Source: Lethocerus indicus
Lineage: Eukaryota; Arthropoda; Insecta; Hemiptera; Belostomatidae
Assembly: GCA_019843655.1 (NCBI GenBank)
Contig: JACDQD010000005.1
Coordinates: 8,831,575-8,895,574, forward strand
Reading direction: 5' to 3'
DNA: 64,000 nucleotides
Positions 24,943 through 35,165 of the stretch are shown here, piece by piece (position 1 is the first letter of the stretch; each line of letters opens with the position of its first letter). The position numbers were made by a program, and so were the translations under genes. The notes below the pieces were generated by a model. That model made no database searches and was not told the origin of the DNA. It saw only the letters and a list, made by a program, of their open reading frames with translations.

Positions 24943-25283
24943 TCAATCGAACTTTTTATGCTTCCTCATCACGTGCAATTTGAGTCTACGCTCGAGTTTG
25001 CAAGAGTGGTCGCAGTAGTTGCACTGGTATATTTTCATATTGGGGTTGTGCATCAGCTCGATGTGGGCCTTCAGGTTCTGTTTCTGTTTGGCCTTGTACT
25101 GGCAGAGGTGGCACTGGAAGAGGAACGGGTTGGTGCAGTGTTTGTCGTTCATGTGCCGCTTCATGCAGTAGGTGAAGTTGGTGGCGTACGGGCAGAGTTG
25201 GCACGTGTACTTCGGGAACTGGTCGTTGGGCAGCAGGCTGTTCTTCACTACGTAAGTGGTCCACATCGGCGGTCGCGGGAAAC
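24943..25283 (-). CDS. lola: Alternative terminal exon, three C2H2 zinc fingers (exon 9)
   Basis: The acceptor gaaatatttcag ends at 25284; two bases precede 112 residues. Fingers are at about 27-48 (CQLCPYATN to HMNDKH), 57-78 (CHLCQYKAKQKQNLKAH) and 87-108 (CNYCDHSCKLERRLKLH), with linkers CTNPFLFQ and NPNMKIYQ. The tail is KKFD. The leader MWTTYVV resembles LWTVHYV in the exon at 25403. The two therefore share leader and fingers and are the most recent pair of the triplet. No defects are seen. Confidence 0.82.
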
Positions 25284-25402
25284 CTGAAATATTTCCAATT
25301 CAACGTGTCAGTCTTAGAGTGCATACGCGGGATCTGAGGAAAGGACGGGGTCGTTTAGCCAGAGTCAAGGGCAACTGGGAAAACAGTCCCCAGCCGAAAC
25401 TT

Positions 25403-25755
25403 TTATTTCCGATTGAACTGTTTGTGCACCCTCAACAAGTGCAGTTTCAACCTGCTCTCGAGTTTGGTCGAGTGCCGGCAAAAGGGACACCGATAGGTGA
25501 CCGCGTTGGGATTGTGCACCACCTCTATGTGGGTCTTCAGGTTCTGTTTCTGTTTGGCCTTGTACTGGCACAGGTGGCAATCGAAGACAACAGGGTTCGG
25601 ACAGTGTTTGTCGTTAATGTGCCGTCTGATTTTCGAGGAGGAATTAGAGCTGTATGGACACCTCATACACTTGTAGCTCGGATTCTGTTGGTTAGAAAAC
25701 ATTTCGCGCGCCACATAATGAACTGTCCACAATAGGTTGGATTCCTGAAGAATAC
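25403..25755 (-). CDS. lola: Alternative terminal exon, three C2H2 zinc fingers (exon 10)
   Basis: The acceptor aaaatatttcag ends at 25756 in the array phase, and the exon encodes 116 residues. Fingers are at about 29-50 (CMRCPYSSNSSSK to HINDKH), 59-80 (CHLCQYKAKQKQNLKTH) and 89-110 (CPFCRHSTKLESRLKLH), with linkers CPNPVVFD and NPNAVTYR and tail KQFNRK. Only about 120 bases separate its stop from the acceptor of the exon at 24943. Its 3' UTR must therefore be very short or overlap that exon's acceptor region. Confidence 0.82.
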
Positions 25756-27154
25756 CTGAAATATTTTAATACAGAAGTGTCAGTTAAATCTTAAATCTAT
25801 AAACGAGAATTCAAGTAAGAAGTACTAATCTATTTTCTTATCTAATCTAATTGTGGTTAATGCAAATAATGGAGTTAGTACATTTCCCATGCTACATTGA
25901 AACACAAATAGATTCAGACATTAGTTACAAGGGTTTATACTTACAGAACTGCAGTATAATAGTTGACTGTGTTGAGATCAAGCCCGAGACGTTGGAATCG
26001 ATATCATAACTTTTGACCTCTGCAGTAAGTAAGCCCAGAGGTCTGCACCATTAATCATCTCAAGTACAAAATAAGCAAACATCCTGACAGTACAAACACA
26101 ATGCTTCTGTCACGCGTATAACGGACACTAATGGAAAACTAAAACCCAAATACAGCGGGGAAAATTGCGAAAATTGTTGATGACAGGAATGGTGATCACA
26201 GTAGCAACGCCGTACCGTAACAAGATCACGATCAGAACCTCACGAAGATTAAATGAATGTGTATTTGATGAAAAACTCCCCAAAAATCATGAAGTTTCAA
26301 TTCATGCATGCGTGCTGCTGGATACTGCACATGGCGATAAGGAAAATCGAACGTAGACGTTTCCATATTAAACGCGACCGTTTTCCTCGGACACAAATTA
26401 GCCAACAGATGAAAGCCCCTCCAGTTTTATCTTCTTATACAAGAAGTTGACCTTGTTGTTCCTACACAAAAAGATGCACATCCGTTCAAGAGAGGCCTGT
26501 CGGACCTGCTGGAAAGACGAAGAATGGGATCATGCGCTGAGAATGTGAGCCCTCATGAGCAACACTAGGGCTTCAGAATGCTCATTAGCCTGAGACGCTT
26601 CGACATTGAGGCTAGAAAATTTGGGAATATGAGCAAAAATGAACCGACTTTTGAGACAGTATAAGAGCAAAACTTTGACTGATACCGCCAAGACGAGGGC
26701 ACAAACAGAAACCAATAACATGAACGTAATAATGTGAGCGACGAATATTTGAACACAGCTGATATCGCCCATCGCCATACTTGCAATTATGCTGGGATAT
26801 TGTCATACATATAAACTTCAAATAAGTCAAAACAATACCTGAAAGCATATAAGAGAAAATGCACTATATTATATAATAGCAACGGCTGTTTATGTACTTC
26901 GTACAGACGTGTGTAAAAAATGGTAAAGGAGGAATTCAGTAGTATTTAGGTTTATTTCTATAGAACATTGTACGATTACAAATTACAACGACATTCATAT
27001 CGGGGACATTGCCCGTCCAAGTTCACGATTCTTGGAGACATATAGGTACATAAAAATTCATCAGTTTAATAGGAGGGTGTAGACGGACGGAAATAAAAAT
27101 ACTGAAGATGAGGTATTAATATTTTTTTTTTGGAAATATGTACAACTTTTCTTA
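25756..27154. other. Spacer without recognised genes
   Basis: AT-rich; a candidate poly(A) signal for the next exon lies at 26951-26956. No repeat or gene is recognised. Confidence 0.4.
26951..26956 (-). promoter_or_regulatory. Candidate poly(A) signal for exon at 27155
   Basis: AATAAA on the minus strand about 200 bases past the stop codon. Confidence 0.3.
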
Positions 27155-27381
27155 TCAGGCATCTAATTGGGGATGGCGCCTCTTGATGTGGGCGTTCAGG
27201 TTGCTCCTGTGCTTGGCCTTATAGAAGCACGATTGGCAACTGAAGTATTGAGGATTGGGATCGTGTAATTGATTGACGTGCCTCTTCATGTGGGCCCTCG
27301 ACAACGAGTTGTACGCGCAATTCAAGCACTGGTAATACTGTTTACCGTTCGGCGCTACCCTTCCCTCGTAGAAATCTGATC
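27155..27381 (-). CDS. lola: Alternative terminal exon, two C2H2 zinc fingers (exon 11)
   Basis: The acceptor gtgtcagttccag ends at 27382; two bases then 74 residues. A short 17-residue leader begins SDFYEGRV. Finger 1 (18-39) is CLNCAYNSLSR to HVNQLH. The linker is DPNPQYFS. Finger 2 (48-69) is CQSCFYKAKHRSNLNAH, and the tail is PQLDA. It aligns with the exon at 28536 over its whole length without gaps: same length, same finger positions, similar FYE leader and QLN/QLD tail. The pair arose by duplication. Confidence 0.8.
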
Positions 27382-28535
27382 CTGGAACTGACACAAAAAG
27401 GAAAACATTGTTATTTACAAAAAGTAATTAATCAGAGCAACATGTTGTGGAGATTGACGGAGCCCCCAGCTCCCCCCAACTGAAAAATTACAATCAAGTT
27501 ACTATTTGATCTATTTGCTACGGTGATTGACCAATGGGTACCTCCTGCCTCACACAAGGAGGACAAGGCACTGATACGGACGAGTTTGAATGGACTGCGT
27601 TGCAGGCAGAAGCCGAGGCAAGAATGAGCCAACGATGAAGAGGAATATTACTACAGGCGAAATGGTTGAAGAAGCAGTTCTCTTCAACCTGAAGAGAGAA
27701 TGAACGAAAAAAAAATACCGTAATTGTGAACCAGCGTGCAGAAATAAGTTAGGAGAACCCTCAGAAGGACTTTGAAAGAGGAATACCGAGTACAATAACT
27801 GGCCGTGGGGTAAATAGGAAAAAGGATATGTTATCCGCTATTTCTGATTGGGGAAGCCATAAAAAAGGATGGATGAATACCGTAATCGGTTCTAAGGCCA
27901 TAACGGAAGCAGGTACCTCAAGCAAATCTAAATAGCAATGATGCTGGTACTGACTGTACATCCTGAAATGTGTAGCAATCGATTCAGTAGTGGGTTCACA
28001 GATGCACACACATGAAGCTCTCTAGAAACCCGTACGATATTAAAACTAAAATGTTTCGATTCGCCGTACCATTGAATGTTATTGCCAGATCGTTGGAAAT
28101 TTTGGCACAGCGGCAGGACTGTCATTAATCTGAAACGAAGAACGTTAATATGCGGAAAACAAGTGAGCAATTGGGAAAATTGTGATCTCGATACAAACCA
28201 AAATACAACAACATGATGATCGATGATCTGTCCAAAGGTGCGAAATAAATTCGATAAGACAAACGAGGACATCGCTAACATTTATTCTGTCCCAATACAT
28301 ATTGACACTATTCATAAAGTTATACGACTAAATATTGTAACAATATATCGGAATAGTAGTCTACTGTGTACGAATCGAGACTCTTCATTCCTGCTTTAGA
28401 AGCCTAACTGTAGTAGTTAATTTATACACTTGAATATAAGTTTAATATAGATAATTTAATAACATTGATAAAACCGAGGCTGCGCCTCTTTACCTAAAAT
28501 TTCATTTATTTATTTCGGTAATACAGACATTTCCA
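27382..28535. other. Spacer without recognised genes
   Basis: Several minus-strand open frames occur but none has a domain, finger or proper acceptor. A poly(A) signal for the next exon lies at its right edge. Confidence 0.4.
28505..28514 (-). promoter_or_regulatory. Candidate poly(A) signals (two overlapping) for exon at 28536
   Basis: Two overlapping AATAAA hexamers on the minus strand start about 22 bases past the stop codon. Confidence 0.5.
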
Positions 28536-28762
28536 TCAGGAATTTAATTGGCGGTGGATCCTTTTCATGTGGGCGTTCAGGTTGCCCTTGTGCTTGGCCT
28601 TGTAGTCGCACCACCGGCAACAGAAGTACTGGGGATTGGGATCGTGGACTTGATTGAAGTGCTTCTTGACGTTCGACCTGATGTACGTCCTATAGCAGCA
28701 GATCAAACACTGGTAGTACAGCTTGCCAGCGTTTGTGCGCACCTTTTCGTAGAAGACGGGGT
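28536..28762 (-). CDS. lola: Alternative terminal exon, two C2H2 zinc fingers (exon 12)
   Basis: The acceptor ttcaatttttag ends at 28763; this is one of the few TAG rather than CAG acceptors in the array. The exon encodes 74 residues: leader PVFYEKVRTNAGK, finger 1 (18-39, CLICCYRTYIR to HFNQVH), linker DPNPQYFC, finger 2 (48-69, CRWCDYKAKHKGNLNAH) and tail RQLNS. It is the sister of the exon at 27155. Fingers share the NQ-V/L-H end, which departs from the NDKH of most others. Confidence 0.8.
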
Positions 28763-29032
28763 CTAAAAATTGAAAACAGAAATTCAATATTAGAAACGGG
28801 ACATGTTCGAACAATGGCGGGCTCTCGGCGGCGGTCGGACTTATCGTAGTCGCGCTTGGACTTCGCCGTGGGGAGAAAGAATGTCGTCCCTTATGAGAGC
28901 TCAGCAGTGGGCGTTGGGGCCCGCCACTAGGAGAGAACATGACAACGCTTAGATAATTTCCAGGAAGGGGACCCACACCTGACCAACGTTGTAGAGGAAT
29001 ATCACACTAAAAGCGTCCGCGCAGTTAAAAAC

Positions 29033-29309
29033 ACAATATATTGATTTAGAATACCTGTATGGTGGTCTGCGAGGGGTGGAATACCGTAGATTTCGTGCGG
29101 TTCACGTATATATACACACAAACGAAAAACAGACAACCACCACAGTACAAGTGACAGTGACAGTGCCGCGAGGATGCCCAAAAAACATCCAAAGTGCCAA
29201 AAGTGGCCAACACGGCTACTGATGGCGAGCAGCGGAAACCGGTCTAGCAAAAGACCAAACCGGTGAGAGGAGACAGAAACACACGAAATCTACGGAAAAA
29301 CAATATATT
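29033..29309. mobile_element. Foldback MITE with 10-bp target duplication
   Basis: The direct repeat acaatatatt occurs at 29033-29042 and 29300-29309. Between them lie the end motif tggtctgcgaggggtggaat, the internal gtacaagtgacagtgacag, and the other arm ggcgagcagcggaaaccgg running to cacgaaatctacgg. Confidence 0.6.
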
Positions 29310-30394
29310 TTACGATATTTTCGCGGTCGGAGACGGAAGAAACTTGCCGGGACTTTCGAGCCCGTCTCAAAAAGTATCGCGACTGCATGAAAGGACAACA
29401 GAAACTTTGCAAGGAAACCTTAACGGGCATTATTCTAAAGTAATACGTAATTATGTACGACGAGTGCACAGGATTTATGCTATTGAGCTCTCTTCTCGTC
29501 ATCATATTATCAAAAACTACCGAAATCCACCACTGGATTACCCCGAAAGTGCTCCCATATTCTGTACGGCTGGGCACCTCGTCTAACTTTACAGTCGTTA
29601 AGGAATAAACCACCGCAAACCTGATGAGTCCGTTGAATTGATCCGACCACGATGGCTGCGCTCGAGTTTATTTTTCCATCATTCGTACAGATTTAAATAC
29701 ATTTATACACGTTGTGACCTGAAATTTAGTATACAGAAATATTTACCGATACGCAGTTCTGATTTACAGGCACAAATGCATAAAAGTAACTGCAATGGCA
29801 GTGTCTTTTGCGAGAAATGAGGTATACGCAGAAAATTGAATACAGTAGAGGAAAAAACTAATAATATTTATTATATCACGATACATTTTCAACAATATAC
29901 AATATTTTACATGTTGGCTAATCTCAAATAAGGATCGCTCAAGAGGATTCTGCGATTATGCGTCGTCGAAGACCTGTTTCTAGCTTATTTCATTGAACTA
30001 GTCCTTCATTATCTGCTCTCCTTCAAAGTTAAAAATTAATAAAACCAACGCGGAAGATAACATAACACTATTATCGGCCATTTCCTTACAAACCGTGTGG
30101 CTCCTAACGCTTGCCTAATATTTATATATAATTGAAATGTTGCGAGTACAAAGAATTAGAGAAAATTGAGTGTCATATATCGCGTTCTCTAACAAATATA
30201 TCCATCGGAGGTTTTACGACTATCGACAGAAGACTTTTCTCTCGCAGTCAAGTAGTCAACGAAACTAAATCTGTCGCCATGGGGAAACGCCCAGGGATCA
30301 GAAACTCTAGACTCTATGGAAGTAAAAAAAACCGTCTGTTTCTAAATTGCCTAATAACCCCTGTGCGAACGCATTGTTCGTCCTGTACTTCCCT
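29310..30394. other. Spacer without recognised genes
   Basis: AT-rich DNA with no supported exon or repeat. Confidence 0.4.
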
Positions 30395-30789
30395 TCACTG
30401 CGTAATCATTTTATGCTTCACAGCCATATGAGTGGCCAGCGAGCTCTTGAACGCGCCCTTGTAGTCGCACTGGAGACAGGGGAAGAATTTCTGGTTGGGA
30501 AAGTGTCTGACCCTGATGTGCTTCCTCAGGTTGCTCCTGTCCTTCGACCTGTAGTCGCAGCGATGGCAATAGAAGAACATCGGGTTGGTGTCGTGCATAG
30601 TGTTGTAGTGGGTCTTGATCGATGAGTTGAGGATCGTCTTGTATGGGCAGTGGAGGCACTGGAATATGTAGCCGCCGTCAGTCCTGTTCCTGATGAAATT
30701 CTGGTTTCCGGGGTAACCGGCGGCGCCGTCCTGGCCTCCACCGCCCGCCAGGAAACAGTCCAGGGACATTGAAGAGTCCGTCGTTAGAA
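30395..30789 (-). CDS. lola: Alternative terminal exon, three C2H2 zinc fingers (exon 13)
   Basis: The acceptor ttctgcctccag ends at 30790; two bases then 130 residues. The leader is Gly-rich (AGGGGQDGAAGYPGNQ). Fingers are at 44-65 (CLHCPYKTILN to HYNTMH), 74-95 (CHRCDYRSKDRSNLRKH) and 104-125 (CLQCDYKGAFKSSLATH), with linkers DTNPMFFY and FPNQKFFP and tail KMITQ. It is the left member of a related cluster that continues to 35165. Its leader is related to that of the exon at 33379. Confidence 0.82.
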
Positions 30790-31351
30790 CTGGAGGCAGA
30801 AAAAACATCGCTGCTCTAAACTGGTGCTCGGTCGGAACAACAGAACCGAGAAATAAAAAATTAAGACAATTTAAACCGATATGAAATAGAAAAAGACCTT
30901 CTCTATAGATAGACGCACCAAGTTTTCCTCCCCCTGCATTTCCATTTTTCCTCTGACAGTTGAGGACCTCCGGTTGACGGTTAGAGCTTGTCATTCTCCT
31001 GCCTGTACCCCATTGGTAGTTGTATTACACACGTAGTTAATCGGTTGAGAGGGCAGAGGTAATTAGCGTATAATTATATATACAAGGAATGTATTCTTAT
31101 TACACATTTATTATGAAAAACAATATATAATGCGGATACGGCATTCGAGGAATCGAAACCATAGAGGTCATCCCCTTGTCAAAAATGTACGGGTATTCAA
31201 ATTTTGAGCACTACCAATTCTTACCCCTTCAATTTTAAATAGAGCTCTGCAGTTATTTTAAATCCGGTCGCAATTAATTCAAATAGGGAATTGAATGAAA
31301 ATATTATCCACCGCCGGGAATCTAAAGGGTGGAGGCAGAAGGTTGCTCCAT
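30790..31351. other. Spacer without recognised genes
   Basis: It contains a possible AATAAA for the next exon at 31107-31112 and nothing else I can name. Confidence 0.35.
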
Positions 31352-31698
31352 TTACTGGACGATTTTGTGCTTGGATTTTAAATGGGTGGCCAACGCTTTC
31401 TTGAGATTGACAGTGTAGTGGGGGAGGGGTTTCGGGAGTTTGGAGTTTGTACCGTGTCTGCCTCTGATGTGAATCTTCAGGTTGCCTCTGACCTTCGACT
31501 TGTACTCGCAGAATTGGCAGGGGAAGACCATCGGGTTGGGGTCGTGTTTGGCGTTGACGTGGACCTTGATCGATGCGAGGAACTGTGTCCTGTAGGGGCA
31601 GTGGAGGCACTGGTAACACCGGGCGGCGCCAATCCCCTTCCTCGAGAAGAACTGGCTTTCTTTCCGACACGCCTCACCGCCCGGGCCTCCGTTCAGAA
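31352..31698 (-). CDS. lola: Alternative terminal exon, two intact fingers plus a ligand-less third (exon 14)
   Basis: The acceptor ctttttccag ends at 31699; two bases then 114 residues. The leader is Gly/Arg-rich. Finger 1 (30-51) is CLHCPYRTQFL to HVNAKH. The linker is DPNPMVFP. Finger 2 (60-81) is CQFCEYKSKVRGNLKIH. The third unit keeps the His half (ALATHLKSKH) and the PxPH frame, but both Cys positions are Leu and Tyr and one residue is missing, so it cannot bind zinc in the usual way. The first part is nearly identical to the exon at 32363. Confidence 0.78.
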
Positions 31699-32181
31699 CT
31701 GGAAAAAGGAAAGGACACGGTGATATGTTGGCGCTCGGTCAGGACGACAGAAGAAGGATATCAAAAATTAATAACATAAATTACCCTTAATTTACGATGA
31801 GCAGTAAAAACCGAGAACGAGCTATTCACGATGTTTTTACACAGTTATTATAAACAACAGTTTTTAAATCGGTCACATGAAAATTAAAAAACAATTATAG
31901 ACACGAAAACAACATAACTGTCTTTCCACCGAATTGTGACAATTTACCGACTTTTCACAAACAAAATGAAAAAACACAAATCAAACAAAACGGTTAATAA
32001 TAAAAAGTACGATTTAGAACAAAATTACAAAAATTTAGTCACGAAACGGACGGTCAAGAGTAAAATTAGTCTCTTAAACTATTTAAAACTTACCTGCATT
32101 TTGCGCACTCTCGTGAGCGGACAATGAAACGAGAGGTGAAAATGAATATTATAGAGTAGGAAAATTAACTGTTAATATATA

Positions 32182-32187
32182 TTTATT
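32182..32187 (-). promoter_or_regulatory. Candidate poly(A) signal for exon at 32363
   Basis: AATAAA on the minus strand; the duplicate copy serving the exon at 33379 is at 33199-33204. Confidence 0.35.
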
Positions 32188-32362
32188 GTCATATATTTAG
32201 GACACAGGAGATGGCTTCTGTTTTGAATCAATTTGAAAATTGTTCGCTATTCGGAGGTACAACGAACGGAGTGTCCCACAGGTAAACTACAATATTTGGG
32301 GTTTTATCAACAAAAAGGGCTCCTATTAAAGTCTCTTCGAAACGGGCGAAAAGAACTTCCGT

Positions 32363-32715
32363 CTATTCCAGAATGGAGACGTGCTTTAGTATCATGTGAG
32401 AGGCCAACCAGCTCTTGAGCTTGGCCTTGTAGTCGCAGTGGGGACAAGGGTAGAGTTCGGGGTTTGGACAGTGTCTGATTTTGATGTGTGTCTTCAGGGT
32501 GCTCCTGTCCTTGGACCTGTAGTCGCAGAATTGGCAGGGGAAGACCATCGGGTTGGGGTCGTGTTTGGCGTTGACGTGGACCTTGATCGATGTGAGGAAC
32601 TGTGTCCTGTAGGGGCAGTGGAGGCACTGGTAACACCGGGCGGCGCCAATCCCCTTCCTCGAGAAGAACTGGCTTTCTTTCCGACACGCCTCACCGCCCG
32701 GGCCTCCGTTCAGAA
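32363..32715 (-). CDS. lola: Hybrid alternative terminal exon, three C2H2 zinc fingers (exon 15)
   Basis: The acceptor ctttttccag ends at 32716; two bases then 116 residues. Leader, finger 1 (30-51) and the start of finger 2 (60-63) equal the exon at 31352 except for one Ala/Thr change. From the DYRSKDRS part of finger 2 through finger 3 (90-111, CPHCDYKAKLK) to the tail VSILE it equals the last two fingers of the exon at 33379, apart from a few changes. It was created in one step by unequal crossing-over and is fully open, with all twelve zinc ligands. Confidence 0.85.
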
Positions 32716-33378
32716 CTGGAAAAAGGAAAGGACACGGTGATATGTTGGCGCTCGGTCAGGACGACAGAAGAAGGATATCAAAAATTAATTACATAAATTA
32801 CCCTTAATTTACGATGAGCCGTAAAAACCGAGAACGAGCTATTCACGATGTTTTTACACAGTTATTATAAACAACAGTTTTTAAATCGGTCACATGAAAA
32901 TTAAAAAACAATTATAGACACGAAAACAACATAACTGTCTTGCCACCGAATTGTGACAATTTACCGACTTTTCACAAACAAAATGAAAAAACACAAATCA
33001 AACAAAACGGTTAATAATAAAAAGTACGATTTAGAACAAAATTACAAAAATTTAGTCACGAAACGGACGGTCAAGAGTAAAATTAGTCTCTTAAACTATT
33101 TAAAACTTACCTGCATTTTGCGCACTCTCGTGAGCGGACAATGAAACGAGAGGTGAAAATGAATATTATAGAGTAGGAAAATTAACTGTTAATATATATT
33201 TATTGTCATATATTTAGGACACAGGAGATGGCTTCTGTTTTGAATCAATTTGAAAATTGTTCGCTATTCGGAGGTACAACGAACGGAGTGTCCCACAGGT
33301 AAACTACAATATTTGGGGTTTTATCAACAAAAGGGCTCCTATTAAAGTCTCTTCGAAACGGGCGAAAAGAACTTCCGT

Positions 33379-33812
33379 CTATTCCAGAATGGAGACGTGC
33401 TTTAGTATCATGTGAGAGGTCAACGAGCTCTTGAGCTTGGCCTTGTAGTCGCAGTGGGGACAAGGGTAGAGTTCGGGGTTTGGACAGTGTCTGACTTTGA
33501 TGTGTGTCTTCAGGTTGCTCCTGTCCTTGGACCTGTAGTCGCAGTAGGGACAGGGGAAGAGTTCCGGGTTGGGACAGTGTTTGAATTTGACGTGCGTCCT
33601 CAGGTTGCTCCTGTCCTTCGACTTGTAGTCGCACAAACGGCAGAAGAAGTATATCGGGTTTGTGTCGTGCATAGTGTTGGTGTGGACCTTCATCGAGCAG
33701 CACATGAGCGTCTTGTAGGGGCAGTGGAGGCACTGGAAATACTGGCCGCCGTCGGACGTCCTCTTCTTGGTAAAGTACTGGTTTCCATAGCAACCGGTGG
33801 CACCACCTTCAA
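33379..33812 (-). CDS. lola: Alternative terminal exon, four C2H2 zinc fingers (exon 16)
   Basis: The acceptor cgccattag ends at 33813 in the array phase; 143 residues follow. Fingers are at 27-48 (CLHCPYKTLMC to HTNTMH), 57-78 (CRLCDYKSKDRSNLRTH), 87-108 (CPYCDYRSKDRSNLKTH) and 117-138 (CPHCDYKAKLKSSLTSH), with linkers DTNPIYFF, CPNPELFP and CPNPELYP and tail VSILE. Fingers 2 and 3 are near-copies, a sign of internal finger duplication. Sequence just upstream resembles the start of the exon at 30395, but the acceptor AG used there is absent here, so the splice site has moved inward. Confidence 0.82.
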
Positions 33813-33976
33813 CTAATGGCGAAGAGTCCAAACGTTAGAACAGACAATACAAAAGAGACAACAGAAAAATAAGAAAAAAGGAAATATTACCTCAAAATCT
33901 CTTAAGAAAAACAACTAACTCTGGTTTCTAATAGATAACCACCACCTCAAAAATTGGTAAAAACAATATGGTAAAA

Positions 33977-34420
33977 TTTACATTTTTTAACGTAGATTTC
34001 GTGTGATGTCTCCTCTCGCCGGTTTCGTCTTTTGCTAGACCGGTTTCGGCTGCTACCCATCTTCAGTAGCGGTGTTAGTCACTTTGGCACTTTGGGTATC
34101 CTCAGTGCACTGTCACTGTCACTTGTACTGTGGTGGTTGACTGTTTGTCAAATAAAACAAACATCCCCCCCCCCCAAAAAAAAAAATTCGAAGACACGTA
34201 TATATACACACGACAAACAGATAACCACCACAGTACAAGTGATAGTGACAGTGCAGTGAGGATGCCCAAAGTGACTAACACCGATTCTGAAGATGGCGAG
34301 CAGCCGAAACCGGTTTAGCAAAAGATCAAACCGGCGAAAGGAGACAGAAACACACGAAATCTACGGTATTCCAACCCCTCGCAAACCACAAACCGGGTAT
34401 GTTAAACTAATTACATTTTT
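33977..34420. mobile_element. Foldback MITE with 10-bp target duplication (best copy)
   Basis: The element body spans about 33991-34409. The direct repeat ttacattttt is at 33978-33987 and 34411-34420. Left end acgtagatttcgtgtg; right end gaccac-like sequence ending gggtatgttaaacta. The arms are inverted copies over roughly 150 bases (ccggtttcggctgct against agcagccgaaaccgg; ctgtcactgtcacttgtac against its complement). The centre has C and A homopolymers. The left end is shorter than the right, as in the copy at 14157. Confidence 0.7.
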
Positions 34421-34959
34421 AGATAGATAAGCGATAGGGGGCTCTAAACGGGTTAAGTCGTAAAAACACATTCTTGAACGCTATATCCTCTCTTCCTTTA
34501 TGAAGACTTCTTCAAATCTCGATATGTCCCGATCCAATACTTCAACTTGCCATTTTATTTCCATGCAGAAGAAAACCTTCCGGTAAATTCGCGTGCAAGC
34601 CATTTAGAATAGGCCCAGCCCAAAGGCAAGGTTATGTTAGTTTTTTAATGTTTAGCTCCTGCGAGCTCTCCTATGTGAGATAGCAGCTCCTTTCTGCAGG
34701 AAGCTTGCATGAACCATTATGATATGAAAAATAATATTGAAAACACTTGATTCGGGGCCACTCTTGCTGCCCCTACGTCCACACTGTGGTCTCGGTGAAA
34801 AGGCGATAGTTATTATATTATTACATATTTCTTATACACGACAATTTCTACCAGCAGACACATGAAAATTATAAAAACAATTCTAGGAACATAAATAACT
34901 CAGCTATCAAGCCCTGCAATAGTGACAATTTATTAAATTTTACAGATAAAATGAAGTCA
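34421..34959. other. Spacer without recognised genes
   Basis: AT-rich; no feature is supported. Confidence 0.4.
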
Positions 34960-35165
34960 TAGATACAGGACAAAAAAACGTTCCATAACAAATGAAGACA
35001 GGGTCGGTGTCGTGCTTGGCTGTGAAGTTGGTTGAAGGGGGCCTTGATCGAGCAGATGGGTTTCGTCCTGCAGGGGCAGTGGAGGCACTACGGAAGAACA
35101 CTTCTTCGCGAAGTGCTGCCGGCTTCCGTTGGACTTCGTTGCGCCCGGGGGGTCTCTGATCATAA
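34960..35165 (-). pseudogene. Decayed zinc-finger terminal exon
   Basis: The acceptor ctgtatccag ends at 35166 and the leader is open in the correct phase. A one-base loss at the Tyr-Gln-Cys codons of finger 1 throws CLHCPC-RTK out of frame. A second shift follows before the His pair (the DNA still reads like gccaagcacgac). No intact second finger follows. It is related to the exons at 30395 and 31352 (the Ser-Ile-Lys core). It could still be spliced, giving a non-finger tail. Confidence 0.6.

Larger units (their letters stand above)
31509..33542. repeat. 1017-bp direct tandem duplication (two copies)
   Basis: Copy 1 (about 31509-32525) and copy 2 (about 32526-33542) match almost base for base at an offset of 1017, dropping to 1016 after a one-base indel near 33331. 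I noticed only a handful of substitutions, so the duplication is recent. The repeat boundary falls inside a zinc finger: finger 2 of the exons at 31352 and 32363, and finger 3 of the exon at 33379. The spacer, including a candidate poly(A) signal, is duplicated too. Exact limits are blurred by the finger homology. Confidence 0.9.

Noticed and set aside
31221..31670. Minus-strand frame of about 150 codons overlapping the exon at 31352, and its duplicate at 32307-32687
   Set aside because: They are other-frame readings of the finger exons (rich in Pro/Gln/Leu). The phase set by the acceptor selects the zinc-finger frame instead.
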